64,000 bases of DNA from an uncultured Roseburia sp. (GTDB lineage: Bacteria; Bacillota; Clostridia; Lachnospirales; Lachnospiraceae): the NCBI GenBank assembly GCA_947647505.1, contig CANSKO010000011.1, positions 1 through 64,000 on the forward strand. Direction: 5' to 3'. Shown piece after piece: positions 17,792 through 26,995 of this stretch (the stretch's first letter is position 1; the number at the start of each line of letters is the position of its first letter). Made by a program: the position numbers and the translations under genes. The notes below the pieces were generated by a model. It was given only the letters and a program-made list of their open reading frames with translations. It was not told the DNA's origin and made no database searches.

Positions 17792-19089
17792 GAAGCGAAC
17801 GAATGCAAAAACAATACGAAGCAATGGGAATCTGTAAAGAAGTCTGCGTATTTGCAGACAGAATTGAGGAAACACTAAGCGAGAGGTTTGTGGCGCTGGA
17901 AGAAACGGCGGAATACAATCAGATGAAAACGCTTGCCGCCATGCAGAAAAACCGCGTCAGCGCTGAGTGCTTTCAAAGCACAAGCGGCTATGGCTACAAT
18001 GATCTGGGCAGAGACACGCTGGAAGCCGTTTACGCCGACTGCTTCAAAACGGAGGACGCTCTGGTGCGGCCGCAGATTACATGCGGCACGCATGCGCTTG
18101 CGCTTGCGCTGTTATCGAATCTGCGTCCCGGAGACGAGCTGCTTTCCCCGGTCGGAAAACCTTATGACACGCTGGAGGAAGTCATCGGCATCCGTCCGTC
18201 AAAGGGATCGCTGGCGGAATACCGGATTTCCTACCGGCAGGTGGATCTGCTTGCGGATGGAGGCTTTGACTACGAAGCCATTCGACGCGCCATTCATGAA
18301 AAGACAAAGATGGTAACGATTCAGCGCTCGAAGGGATACGCCGCAAGACCGACGCTTTCCGTTGCGCGGATTGGCGAGCTGATTTCTTTTATCAAATCGA
18401 TTCGACCGAATATTCTTTGCATGGTCGATAACTGTTACGGAGAATTTGTGGAAGAAATGGAACCTTCCGAAGTTGGCGCAGACTTAATCGTCGGTTCCCT
18501 GATTAAAAATCCGGGCGGCGGGCTTGCGTCGATTGGCGGCTATCTTGCCGGAAAAAAAGAATGCATAGAAAACGCGGCGTACCGTCTGACCTCGCCTGGA
18601 CTTGGCAAGGAGGTCGGCGCATCGTTAAATATGATGCAGTCGTTTTATCAGGGACTGTTTCTTGCGCCATCTGTCGTATGCGGCGCATTAAAGGGCGCTA
18701 TTTTTGCGGCGAGCCTTTATGAAGCGTTGGGGTTTGACGTGCTGCCGGATAGCAGGGAAAGCCGTCACGACATTATCCAATCCATCACATTTCATCATCC
18801 GGACGCGATGCAGGCGTTTTGCAGAGGCATTCAGGCGGCTGCGCCGGTCGATTCCTATGTAACGCCCGAGCCCTGGGCCATGCCGGGCTACGACAGCGAC
18901 GTAATCATGGCGGCCGGCGCGTTCGTGCAGGGATCGTCGATTGAACTAAGCGCCGACGGGCCGTTAAAGCCGCCCTACACCGTTTTCTTTCAGGGCGGAC
19001 TGACCTGGCATCACGCCAGATTTGGGATTCTGATGTCGCTGCAAAAACTTTATGAGCAAAATCTTGTTAATAAGAACCGGATGTGTTAA
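17788..19089 (+). CDS. Methionine gamma-lyase family protein (YnbB/aluminum resistance type)
   Basis: A 433-residue PLP-dependent aminotransferase-fold protein of the family often called aluminum resistance protein or YnbB, distantly related to methionine gamma-lyase. The likely PLP lysine is Lys240 in GSLIKNPGGGLA. Other family blocks are YGYNDLGRDTLE and QRSKGYAARP. Its true reaction is not established. Position directly behind miaA is also seen in Bacillus. Its stop codon lies within a predicted -10 element that probably serves radC. Confidence 0.85.
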   Translation: MRSERMQKQYEAMGICKEVCVFADRIEETLSERFVALEETAEYNQMKTLAAMQKNRVSAECFQSTSGYGYNDLGRDTLEAVYADCFKTEDALVRPQITCGTHALALALLSNLRPGDELLSPVGKPYDTLEEVIGIRPSKGSLAEYRISYRQVDLLADGGFDYEAIRRAIHEKTKMVTIQRSKGYAARPTLSVARIGELISFIKSIRPNILCMVDNCYGEFVEEMEPSEVGADLIVGSLIKNPGGGLASIGGYLAGKKECIENAAYRLTSPGLGKEVGASLNMMQSFYQGLFLAPSVVCGALKGAIFAASLYEALGFDVLPDSRESRHDIIQSITFHHPDAMQAFCRGIQAAAPVDSYVTPEPWAMPGYDSDVIMAAGAFVQGSSIELSADGPLKPPYTVFFQGGLTWHHARFGILMSLQKLYEQNLVNKNRMC

Positions 19090-19092
19090 AAT
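19064..19092 (+). promoter_or_regulatory. Probable promoter for radC
   Basis: TTGTTA (19064-19069), 17 bases, then TAAAAT (19087-19092). The -10 box overlaps the TAA stop of the preceding gene. A short inverted repeat, AATGAC...GTCATT, follows in the leader. Confidence 0.45.
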
Positions 19093-19156
19093 GATATGAA
19101 TGACTTTTCAGAACAGGTCATTTCCTTCTACAGGCAGAGAGTAGAAAGGATATGCC

Positions 19157-19849
19157 ATGAATCATCATTTAACGGTAAAAGAATTGCCGGAATCCGAAAA
19201 ACCCTACGAGAAATGCTTCCATTACGGCGCGGAGCATCTTTCTGACGCAGAGCTTTTAGCGGTGATCATCCGTACCGGAACGGCAGGAAGCAAGTCCATC
19301 GAAGTCGCGCAGAAGATTTTAAGCCGCAGAGAGAAGAGTCTGTTAAACCTTTATCAGATGAACCTTGCGGAGCTGATGGACATTCCCGGCATCGGTAAGG
19401 TAAAAGCCATTCAGCTCAAATGTCTGGCAGAGATCACAAAGCGCATGACAAAAGCCGTCAGAATTCGGGAAGTTTCGCTGCAAAGCGCAGAATCGGTGGC
19501 CCTTTATTTTATGGAGGAGATGCGTCATGAAGAACGGGAAGTGCTGATGCTGTGCATGTTTGACACGCAGTGCGCGCTGCTTGGCGCGGAAATGATATCG
19601 GTTGGAACGATCAACGCTTCTTTGATATCGCCCCGGGAGATTTTTCGACGCGCGCTGCTTGGACAGGCCGCCCATATCATTTTGCTGCACAACCATCCAA
19701 GCGGCATGCCGCATCCAAGCATGCAGGATAAGCTTGTGACAAGAAAAGTGCAGGACTGCGGCCAGATGCTTGGGATTACGTTATCGGATCACATTATTAT
19801 CGGCGACAACCGGTATTTCAGCTTTAAAGAGGAACGTCTTCTGATTTAA
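19157..19849 (+). CDS. radC: RadC-family JAB1/MPN protein
   Basis: A 230-residue RadC protein. A helix-hairpin-helix region (DIPGIGKVKAIQLK, about 76-89) precedes a JAMM metalloprotease-like core with HNHPSG at about 178-183 and the downstream Ser and Asp of HPSMQDKLV, so the metal site looks complete. RadC was once linked to radiation resistance, but its role is unsettled. It immediately precedes the mreBCD group, an arrangement shared by Bacillus and Clostridia. Confidence 0.95.
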   Translation: MNHHLTVKELPESEKPYEKCFHYGAEHLSDAELLAVIIRTGTAGSKSIEVAQKILSRREKSLLNLYQMNLAELMDIPGIGKVKAIQLKCLAEITKRMTKAVRIREVSLQSAESVALYFMEEMRHEEREVLMLCMFDTQCALLGAEMISVGTINASLISPREIFRRALLGQAAHIILLHNHPSGMPHPSMQDKLVTRKVQDCGQMLGITLSDHIIIGDNRYFSFKEERLLI

Positions 19850-19875
19850 TCGGACAGATGGAAGGGAGAACTGCA

Positions 19876-20892
19876 ATGAACAACAATATTTACTGCATCG
19901 ATCTGGGAACCTGCAACATTAAGGTGTTCTGTAAATCAACCGGCAAGATTTTAAATGAGAAAAATACGATTGCCATTGTAAATAAGAACCAGATGTATGC
20001 TTATGGGGACGCTGCATATGCGATGTACGAAAAGGCGCCAGAACGCATTCATGTGACGTTTCCGATTGTAAACGGCGTAATTGCCGATTTTAACAATGTT
20101 CAGAATATGATTTTTGACTTTTTGGAGGCGCGCGCAAAAGGAAAGGTCCACGGCGCGGAATTTATCGTGGCAGTGCCTACGGATATTACGGAGGTTGAGA
20201 AAAAAGCGTTCTTTGATCTCTTTTACAAAAGCAAGGTGAAGCCAAGAAACGTTTTGCTCTGCGAAAAGCCGATTGCAGACGCCGTTGGACTTGGACTGGA
20301 CGTCAACGAGCCGACCGGCATTATGATCGTCGATATCGGAGCGGATACGACGGAGATTTCCGTGATTTCCCTGGGCGGGCTTGTGTTAAGCGATCTGCTG
20401 CATTTTGGCGGCAACCGCATCGACGAATCCATTATCAGCCATATCAAGCGCACCTACAATCTGGTGATCGGTCAGAAGACGGCAAAATCCTTAAAAGAAA
20501 TGCTTGGCTCCGGACTCGCCGGAAGAGAAGAGAGCATGATCATCGTCGGGCGCGACCTTGTCAGCGGGCTGCCGATTGAGCTGGAAATCAATGCGCAGAC
20601 CGTATATGAGGCGATTAAGGACAATTTGAATTCCATCTGCAATTCCATCAAAATGATTCTGGAAAAGACGCCGCCGGAAGTGGCGCGGGATATTATTCAC
20701 TCCGGCATCTATATTACGGGAGGCGGTTCCAGGATTCACAATCTGGACAGGCTGTTTACGGAAATCACGAATATTCGCGTCAATACATGTGAAAATCCCG
20801 AGGAGTCCGTTGTGCGGGGCCTGATTAAAATTGTTTCCGACAGCAAGTACAAGCATCTGACTTTTAATATGAAGACAAAAATTTTAAAATAG
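19876..20892 (+). CDS. mreB: Rod-shape actin homologue MreB
   Basis: A 338-residue actin-like ATPase that organises the elongasome under the membrane. The phosphate-1 loop is IDLGTCNIKVF (residues 7-17), phosphate-2 is IVDIGADTTEISVISLGG, and the adenosine motif is ITGGGSRI. The P1 loop differs from the usual DLGTANTLVY of rod MreB, so this may be an MreB/Mbl-type variant. The ATG at 19876 follows AAGGGAG. It opens the mreB-mreC-mreD-PBP2-minCDE-rodA operon; no further promoter was evident in the 26 bases before it. Confidence 0.93.
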   Translation: MNNNIYCIDLGTCNIKVFCKSTGKILNEKNTIAIVNKNQMYAYGDAAYAMYEKAPERIHVTFPIVNGVIADFNNVQNMIFDFLEARAKGKVHGAEFIVAVPTDITEVEKKAFFDLFYKSKVKPRNVLLCEKPIADAVGLGLDVNEPTGIMIVDIGADTTEISVISLGGLVLSDLLHFGGNRIDESIISHIKRTYNLVIGQKTAKSLKEMLGSGLAGREESMIIVGRDLVSGLPIELEINAQTVYEAIKDNLNSICNSIKMILEKTPPEVARDIIHSGIYITGGGSRIHNLDRLFTEITNIRVNTCENPEESVVRGLIKIVSDSKYKHLTFNMKTKILK

Positions 20893-20909
20893 AGCATTGA
20901 GGTAGTTTC

Positions 20910-21770
20910 ATGAGAAGAAAGCCAAAATTCAAGATTCCAGCCAGGCATCTGCTGATTAGCCTTACGCTGTTGTGCGCGATTGCAGTCTATGCCAGTTTTA
21001 CGATGAATCTGTCCGGAGGACCGCTCAATACGGTTGCAGGCTATGTTTTTATTCCGATGCAGCGGGGAATCAATTCGATCGGATTGTGGATTTCGGACAA
21101 AATGGACAATCTGAAAGACTTAAGAGACGTCATGGCGGAGAACAAAGAGCTGAAAGCGCAGGTGGAGGAGCTTACGTCGGAACTGAATACGATTAAGCTG
21201 GAGCAGTATGAACTGGACAATCTGCGCGAGCTTTGGGATCTGGATAAAAAATACCCAAGTTATGAGAAAATTGCTGCAAACGTCATTGGAAAGGACCTGG
21301 GCAACTGGTTTTCTGTATTTACGATTGACAAAGGGGCCAAAGACGGCATTGAAACGGATATGAATGTCATTGCGGGAAGCGGACTGGTTGGCATTGTAAC
21401 GGATGTTGGACCCAACTATGCCAGAGTGCGTTCGATTATCGACGATGTCAGCAAGGTCAGCGGCATGGTTGTCTCGACTTCGGACCGCTGCATCGTACAC
21501 GGCGATTTGCAGGAGATGAACGCCAATCAGGACATTTTGCTGACGGATCTGAAAGATTCCGATGATAAGGCGGCCGTGGGAGATCCCATCGTTACGTCCA
21601 ACATCAGTGACAAATATTTACAGGGCATACTGATTGGATACATCGGCTCCATACAGATGGACGCCAACAATCTGACAAAATCCGGCACAGTGACGCCTGC
21701 GGTGGATTTTGAGCATGTGGAAGAAGTGCTTGTGATACTGGAAAAGAAAGAATCCGGAGAAGAAACGTAA
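20910..21770 (+). CDS. mreC: Rod-shape protein MreC
   Basis: A 286-residue bitopic membrane protein. A short basic N-terminus precedes one membrane segment (LLISLTLLCAIAVYASF, about 11-27), followed by a coiled coil at about 65-105 (DLRDVMAENKELKAQVEELT) and the extracytoplasmic beta domains that contact PBP2. Length and layout are normal for MreC. It is 17 bases after mreB and 11 bases before mreD. Confidence 0.94.
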   Translation: MRRKPKFKIPARHLLISLTLLCAIAVYASFTMNLSGGPLNTVAGYVFIPMQRGINSIGLWISDKMDNLKDLRDVMAENKELKAQVEELTSELNTIKLEQYELDNLRELWDLDKKYPSYEKIAANVIGKDLGNWFSVFTIDKGAKDGIETDMNVIAGSGLVGIVTDVGPNYARVRSIIDDVSKVSGMVVSTSDRCIVHGDLQEMNANQDILLTDLKDSDDKAAVGDPIVTSNISDKYLQGILIGYIGSIQMDANNLTKSGTVTPAVDFEHVEEVLVILEKKESGEET

Positions 21771-21781
21771 CGGAGGGCGCA

Positions 21782-22300
21782 ATGAGACGTAAAATTACGG
21801 TTATGCTTATTATTACCATCTGCTTTCTTTTGCAGAGCACTCTGTTTCAGGCGCTTTCCATCGCCTCGATTTCTCCAAATCTTTTGATCATCGTCACTTC
21901 TTCGTTTGGATTTATGCGGGGCAAAAAAGAAGGGCTTTTCATTGGCTTTTTCTGCGGCATATTAAACGACGTCTTTTATGGAGGAACGCTTGGATTTTAT
22001 GCCATGATTTATATGTATCTGGGCTATTTTAACGGACGCTTCCGAAAAATCTTTTTTCCGGAAGACATCAAGCTGCCGATCATTCTGATTACGGCCAGCG
22101 ACGTCATTTATAACCTTCTGGTTTATTTTTTCCAGTTTCTGTTTCGCGGTCGGTTTGCGTTTCCTTATTATCTGGTCCATATTATTGTGCCGGAGCTTGT
22201 GTATACGATTCTTGTAACCATTTTTCTTTATTTTATACTGTTAAAGATCAATCAGCAACTGGAAAGCGCTGAGAAAAGGAGTACAGGTAAAGTTGTTTGA
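21782..22300 (+). CDS. mreD: Rod-shape protein MreD
   Basis: A 172-residue integral membrane protein with about five hydrophobic segments and the family pattern TLFQALSIASISPNLLIIV near the start. It is an elongasome component acting with MreC and RodA. Its last 8 bases overlap the TTG start of the PBP2 gene. Confidence 0.92.
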   Translation: MRRKITVMLIITICFLLQSTLFQALSIASISPNLLIIVTSSFGFMRGKKEGLFIGFFCGILNDVFYGGTLGFYAMIYMYLGYFNGRFRKIFFPEDIKLPIILITASDVIYNLLVYFFQFLFRGRFAFPYYLVHIIVPELVYTILVTIFLYFILLKINQQLESAEKRSTGKVV

Positions 22301-25154
22301 TACCATAAAAGAGTTTCTGATTCATTTTTTCAAATCCAGATTGTTTGTTTTATTCGCCGTGATAACGGTTCTTTTTGGCGTTCTGTTGCAGCGGGTATTT
22401 GTCCTTCAGATTGTAAATGGAGAAGAATACCTCAAAAACTATACGCTGACAATTGAAAAGCAGCGGGAGCTGAAAAGCACGCGCGGCAATATATATGACA
22501 GAAACGGCGAGCTTTTAGCCTATAACGAGCTTGCCTATTCGATTACGATTGAAGACAATGGAAGCTACGATTCCATAGAAGAGAAAAACGAATCCATCAA
22601 CCATGTGCTGGAACAGATCTTCCTTCGTCTGGATGAAAACGGAGATGCGATCGACAATACGTTTGAAATCACGATGGATGAAAACGGAAAATACGCGTAT
22701 GCTGTGGAGGGAACGCTTTTACAACGGTTTCTGGCCGACGTATACGGACATTCCCGTACGGAAGACTTAGCTTACAACAAGAAGCTTGGCTATAATGAAG
22801 GAAAGGCAAAGCCGAAGGACGTAATGGCGTATCTGCAAAGCGAAGACAAGTTTGGCATCGCCGGACAATACGAAGGCGATATGGCATACCGCATCACCGT
22901 TACGCGCTACGCCATGTCCAAAAATGCCTTTCGCAAGTACATTGCCACCTCGATTGCTTCTGATGTAAGCGAGGAAACAGTCGCTTACATCAGTGAGAAC
23001 GCGGATGTGTTGCAGGGCGTGGAAGTAGCGGTCGATACGATCCGTCGTTATGTGGACAGTAAATATTTTGCCCATATCATCGGCTATACCGGAACGATTT
23101 CGCAGGAAGAGTACGACGCGCTGTCAAAAGACAGTGAGGAGTATTCCCTGACGGACGTCGTCGGCAAATCCGGCATTGAGCAGTATCTGGATTTAACGCT
23201 GCGCGGACAAAAGGGCACGGAAACGGTATACGTGGACAATCTTGGCAAAGTGGTAAAGACAAAAGAACGCATCGAGCCAACGGCGGGCAATAATGTATAC
23301 CTGTCGATTGATTCCGAACTGACAAAGCTGACGTACGACCTGCTGGAAATGGAAATTGCCGGTATCGTATACGACAGTATCAAAAATATAAAAAATTACG
23401 ACGCTTCTTCCGAAACAAGCGCATCCGACGTTATTATACCGATTGACGACGTTTATTTTGCGCTGATCCAGAACAATATTCTCAATATGAATCTGTTTTC
23501 CGCGGAAGATGCAAGTGAAACGGAGCGTAGCGTGCAGGAAGCCTTTTTATCCAAGCAGGCGGCCGTTCTGGATGCCATACAGACGGAATTAAATTCGGAC
23601 GCCGCAGCAGCTTTCGAATCTCTGGAAAACGAAGAAAAGGACTATATTACGCATATTATCAGCATGCTCAAAGACAGGGGAGCGCTTGTAAAGGATAAAA
23701 TTGATACGGAGGATCCCGTATATGTCCGCTGGAAAAACGGTGAGATCAGTCTGCGGGAATATTTAAATCACGCCATTGCACAGAACTGGATCGACATTAC
23801 GCAGTTTTCCGTCGATGAGAAATATTCAGATTCTACGGAAATCTATGCCGCGCTGCTTTCTTTTATAAAGGAAGAGCTGTCAGATGATACGGAATTTTCC
23901 AAAATCATATACAAATATATGATTCATCAGAATCTGATCAGTGGGACGCAGCTTTGTCTGATTCTGTATGATCAGGGCGTATTAAAATATGACGAGACGC
24001 AGGTTGCGGCATTGACAAGCGGCGCAATATCTGCATATAATTTCATACGGGAGAAAATCAAAAATATGGAAATTACGCCGGCGCAGCTTGCGCTGGATCC
24101 CTGCACCGGTTCCTGTGTCATTACCGACGTAAGAAACGGCGAGCTCTTAGCCGTCGTCTCTTATCCGGGTTATGACAACAATCGTCTGGCCAACAGCATG
24201 GATTCCGCATATTGGACAGGCCTTCAGAACGACCGGTCCAATCCGCTTTATAATTATGCGACGCAGGAATGTACAGCGCCTGGCTCCACCTTTAAAATGG
24301 TTGCCGCTACCGCCGGCATGACGGAAGGCGTCATCGACACACAGATGAAGATTCTGGATGAAGGACGATTCACGCGTCTGGAAGAAAACGGACCGAAATG
24401 CTGGATTTATCCTTCCTCGACGCATGGACAAATCGACGTATCGGAAGCGATTCGCGATTCCTGTAACTATTATTTTTATGAGACAGGCTATCGGCTCAGC
24501 TTAAACGGCAGCGTATTTCAGGAGAAAAAGGGAATTGAAACGATACAAAAATATGCTTCCATGTATGGACTGAATGAGACGACAGGCATTGAAATCCCGG
24601 AGAACGCGCCTTTAGTGGCGGATGAATATCCGATTACGGCTTCCATCGGCCAGAGTAATCATAACTATACGACGGTGCAGCTTGCGCGCTACGTAACTGC
24701 CGTTGCCAACAAAGGAACGGTTTACCGGCAGACGCTGTTGAAAGAAATAAGGGATTCTGATAACAAAACGACGCTGGAAACGTATGCGCCTTCCGTTTTA
24801 AATCAGATCGACGTCCTGAATGCGCAGCAATGGGACGCCATTCATACGGGTATGCGCATGATGGCGGAGAATTCCACAAGCTTTAAAGATTTTTCTATTG
24901 CAGTAGCCGGAAAGACCGGTACGGCGCAGCAGGTGACGAACCGTCCAAACCATGCGCTGTTTGTGGGGTTTGCGCCATACCGCAATCCCAGAATTTCCAT
25001 TGCAACCCGTATTGCTTATGGATATACGTCGCATAACGCTTCGGATATCTCAAGGGATATTTTATCCTGTTATTTTAACAGAGGAAGCGCAAAAGAGCTG
25101 ATAAACGGACAGGCAAAGGATGTAAACGGCGGTTCAAACAGATTTACAGATTAA
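22293..25154 (+). CDS. mrdA: Class B penicillin-binding protein 2, with large insertion
   Basis: A 953-residue transpeptidase for elongation, paired with RodA. It has one N-terminal membrane segment (about 10-32), a dimerisation domain (RGNIYDRNGELLAYNE), then a catalytic domain with S-x-x-K in PGSTFK (Ser665, Lys668), S-x-N in DSCNYY (Ser723) and KTGTAQ (Lys874). Usual PBP2 proteins are 600-720 residues. The excess lies between the end of the dimerisation region (about 350) and the DPCTGSCVITDV segment (about 600), an acidic, helix-rich insert with no motif I recognise. The start is TTG at 22293 with AAAAGGAG upstream. It sits in the canonical place after mreD. Confidence 0.93.
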   Translation: MFDTIKEFLIHFFKSRLFVLFAVITVLFGVLLQRVFVLQIVNGEEYLKNYTLTIEKQRELKSTRGNIYDRNGELLAYNELAYSITIEDNGSYDSIEEKNESINHVLEQIFLRLDENGDAIDNTFEITMDENGKYAYAVEGTLLQRFLADVYGHSRTEDLAYNKKLGYNEGKAKPKDVMAYLQSEDKFGIAGQYEGDMAYRITVTRYAMSKNAFRKYIATSIASDVSEETVAYISENADVLQGVEVAVDTIRRYVDSKYFAHIIGYTGTISQEEYDALSKDSEEYSLTDVVGKSGIEQYLDLTLRGQKGTETVYVDNLGKVVKTKERIEPTAGNNVYLSIDSELTKLTYDLLEMEIAGIVYDSIKNIKNYDASSETSASDVIIPIDDVYFALIQNNILNMNLFSAEDASETERSVQEAFLSKQAAVLDAIQTELNSDAAAAFESLENEEKDYITHIISMLKDRGALVKDKIDTEDPVYVRWKNGEISLREYLNHAIAQNWIDITQFSVDEKYSDSTEIYAALLSFIKEELSDDTEFSKIIYKYMIHQNLISGTQLCLILYDQGVLKYDETQVAALTSGAISAYNFIREKIKNMEITPAQLALDPCTGSCVITDVRNGELLAVVSYPGYDNNRLANSMDSAYWTGLQNDRSNPLYNYATQECTAPGSTFKMVAATAGMTEGVIDTQMKILDEGRFTRLEENGPKCWIYPSSTHGQIDVSEAIRDSCNYYFYETGYRLSLNGSVFQEKKGIETIQKYASMYGLNETTGIEIPENAPLVADEYPITASIGQSNHNYTTVQLARYVTAVANKGTVYRQTLLKEIRDSDNKTTLETYAPSVLNQIDVLNAQQWDAIHTGMRMMAENSTSFKDFSIAVAGKTGTAQQVTNRPNHALFVGFAPYRNPRISIATRIAYGYTSHNASDISRDILSCYFNRGSAKELINGQAKDVNGGSNRFTD

Positions 25155-25181
25155 CAGACAGTTTGCAACAGGAGGTAGGAT

Positions 25182-25862
25182 ATGGCACAGCCGGTTATTA
25201 TGAAAAGTAATAAATATGGCATCATTCTTATCCTGGACCCGGAAATTCCATTTCAGGAGCTTCTTGGCCACATAACGGATAAGTTTCTGGAATCGGACAA
25301 ATTCTTCAAAAATGCGCATATGGCGCTTTCGTTTGAAGGAAGGACGTTATCGGCGGAAGAGGAATATCAGATTCTGGACACCATATCGCAAAAGACAAGC
25401 ATTCATGTCATATGCGTCATTGACAGTGACAAAGAGCGTGAACAATATACAAAGCAGAGAGTGGAACAACAGTTAGAAGAAGATTCCGGCAATACCGGCA
25501 GATTTTACAAAGGGACGCTTCGTTCCGGGCAGGTGCTTTCCTGTGAGACAAGCATTATTATCATTGGAGACGTCAATCCCGGAGCGAAAATCATCTCCGG
25601 CGGCAATATTGTCATTTTGGGCGCATTAAAGGGTACGGCCTGCGCCGGAGCGGATGGCAGTGAAAACTGTTTTGTCGTTGCGCTGAACATGAATCCCGTA
25701 CAGATCAAGATCGGCAGCATTATAGGCAGAAGCGAGGACAAGGGACTGCTTGCATCCATTCGGGAGCACAAACGTACAACGCCGGAACCACAGGTGGCAA
25801 GGATAGCGGACGGCCATATTCTGATTGAGCCAATCACGAAAAATACTTTTAATAACATATAA
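25182..25862 (+). CDS. minC: Septum site-determining protein MinC
   Basis: A 226-residue FtsZ-assembly inhibitor. The N-terminal domain (about 1-105) is variable. The C-terminal beta-helix domain shows the repeated pattern of MinC (FYKGTLRSGQVLSC, then IIIIGDVNPGAKIISGGNI, then ILGALKGTACAG), which mediates dimerisation and MinD binding. AGGAGG at 25170-25175 precedes the ATG. It is followed by minD and minE in the same order as in E. coli, but inside the mre operon. Confidence 0.94.
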   Translation: MAQPVIMKSNKYGIILILDPEIPFQELLGHITDKFLESDKFFKNAHMALSFEGRTLSAEEEYQILDTISQKTSIHVICVIDSDKEREQYTKQRVEQQLEEDSGNTGRFYKGTLRSGQVLSCETSIIIIGDVNPGAKIISGGNIVILGALKGTACAGADGSENCFVVALNMNPVQIKIGSIIGRSEDKGLLASIREHKRTTPEPQVARIADGHILIEPITKNTFNNI

Positions 25863-25880
25863 TATCAGGAGGATTGAAAA

Positions 25881-26666
25881 ATGAGTGAGGTTATTGTAAT
25901 TACATCCGGCAAAGGAGGCGTTGGCAAAACGACGACGACCGCCAATGTGGGGACGGGACTGGCACAGCTGAATAAAAAAGTCGTGTTGATCGATACGGAT
26001 ATAGGCCTTCGGAATCTGGATGTTGTGATGGGGCTGGAAAACAGGATCGTTTACAATCTGGTCGATGTCGTAGAAGGAAGCTGCCGGATCAAACAAGCGC
26101 TGATCAAAGACAAAAAATATCCGAATCTTTCCCTGCTTCCGTCTGCACAGACGAGAGACAAAAGCTCTGTGACGCCGGAACAGATGAAAAAGCTCACGGA
26201 TGAGCTGCGGGAAGAATTTGATTACATACTGCTGGACTGTCCGGCCGGCATTGAACAGGGCTTTCAGAATGCGATTGCGGGCGCGGACCGCTCGATTGTC
26301 GTAACGACGCCGGAAGTATCCGCGATTCGAGACGCAGACCGGATTATCGGTCTGCTCGAATCCAATGAAATCCGGCAGACGCAGCTGATTGTAAACCGTC
26401 TTCGCATGGATATGGTAAAGCGCGGCGATATGATGACGGTGGAAGACGTATGCGAAATTCTGGCCGTAAATTTAATCGGGGTTGTGCCGGATGACGAGCA
26501 GATCGTTATTTCCACCAATCAGGGCGAACCGCTCGTCGGTTCGGACGCGCTTGCAGGAAAGGCATTTGCCAATATCTGCAAACGCATTATCGGAGAAGAC
26601 GTTCCGTTTTTGGATTTACAAAAGAAAGCATCCGTCTTCGAGCGACTTGCAGGACTGTTTAAATAG
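25881..26666 (+). CDS. minD: Septum site-determining ATPase MinD
   Basis: A 261-residue deviant-Walker ATPase: SGKGGVGKTTTTANV at residues 9-23, DTDIGLRNLDVVMG, and YILLDCPAGIE. The C-terminus DLQKKASVFERLAGLFK is an amphipathic membrane-targeting helix, so ATP-dependent membrane binding should be intact. AGGAGG lies upstream of the ATG. It recruits MinC and is the target of MinE. Confidence 0.97.
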   Translation: MSEVIVITSGKGGVGKTTTTANVGTGLAQLNKKVVLIDTDIGLRNLDVVMGLENRIVYNLVDVVEGSCRIKQALIKDKKYPNLSLLPSAQTRDKSSVTPEQMKKLTDELREEFDYILLDCPAGIEQGFQNAIAGADRSIVVTTPEVSAIRDADRIIGLLESNEIRQTQLIVNRLRMDMVKRGDMMTVEDVCEILAVNLIGVVPDDEQIVISTNQGEPLVGSDALAGKAFANICKRIIGEDVPFLDLQKKASVFERLAGLFK

Positions 26667-26682
26667 AATAAGGGAGGATAAA

Positions 26683-26952
26683 ATGTCATTAGCGGACTTT
26701 TTCAGGAAAAAGAACTCCGGCAATATCGCGAAAGACCGGCTGAAACTGGTTTTGGTATCCGACCGCGCCAACTGTTCGCCGGAAGTGATGGAGTTAATTA
26801 AAAACGATATTATCCATGTCATATCAAAGTATATGGAAATCGATGCGGAAGGGCTTGACATTCAGATTACGCAGACGGAATCGGAAACGGATAACGGAAA
26901 AGTGCCCGCACTGTACGCGAACATCCCAATCAAAGAAATGCACCATTCGTAA
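26683..26952 (+). CDS. minE: Cell division topological specificity factor MinE
   Basis: An 89-residue protein. The N-terminal amphipathic region (MSLADFFRKKNSG) and the anti-MinCD helix/strand (KDRLKLVLVSDRANCSPEVME) are followed by the dimerisation domain (IIHVISKYMEID). The length matches E. coli MinE (88). GGGAGG at 26672-26677 precedes ATG 26683. Its presence means an oscillating-type Min system rather than the DivIVA/MinJ type of Bacillus. Confidence 0.95.
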   Translation: MSLADFFRKKNSGNIAKDRLKLVLVSDRANCSPEVMELIKNDIIHVISKYMEIDAEGLDIQITQTESETDNGKVPALYANIPIKEMHHS

Positions 26953-26995
26953 CAGGCGGGAAGCGCGCTTTGCCCGGATATTATAAAGGAAGGGA

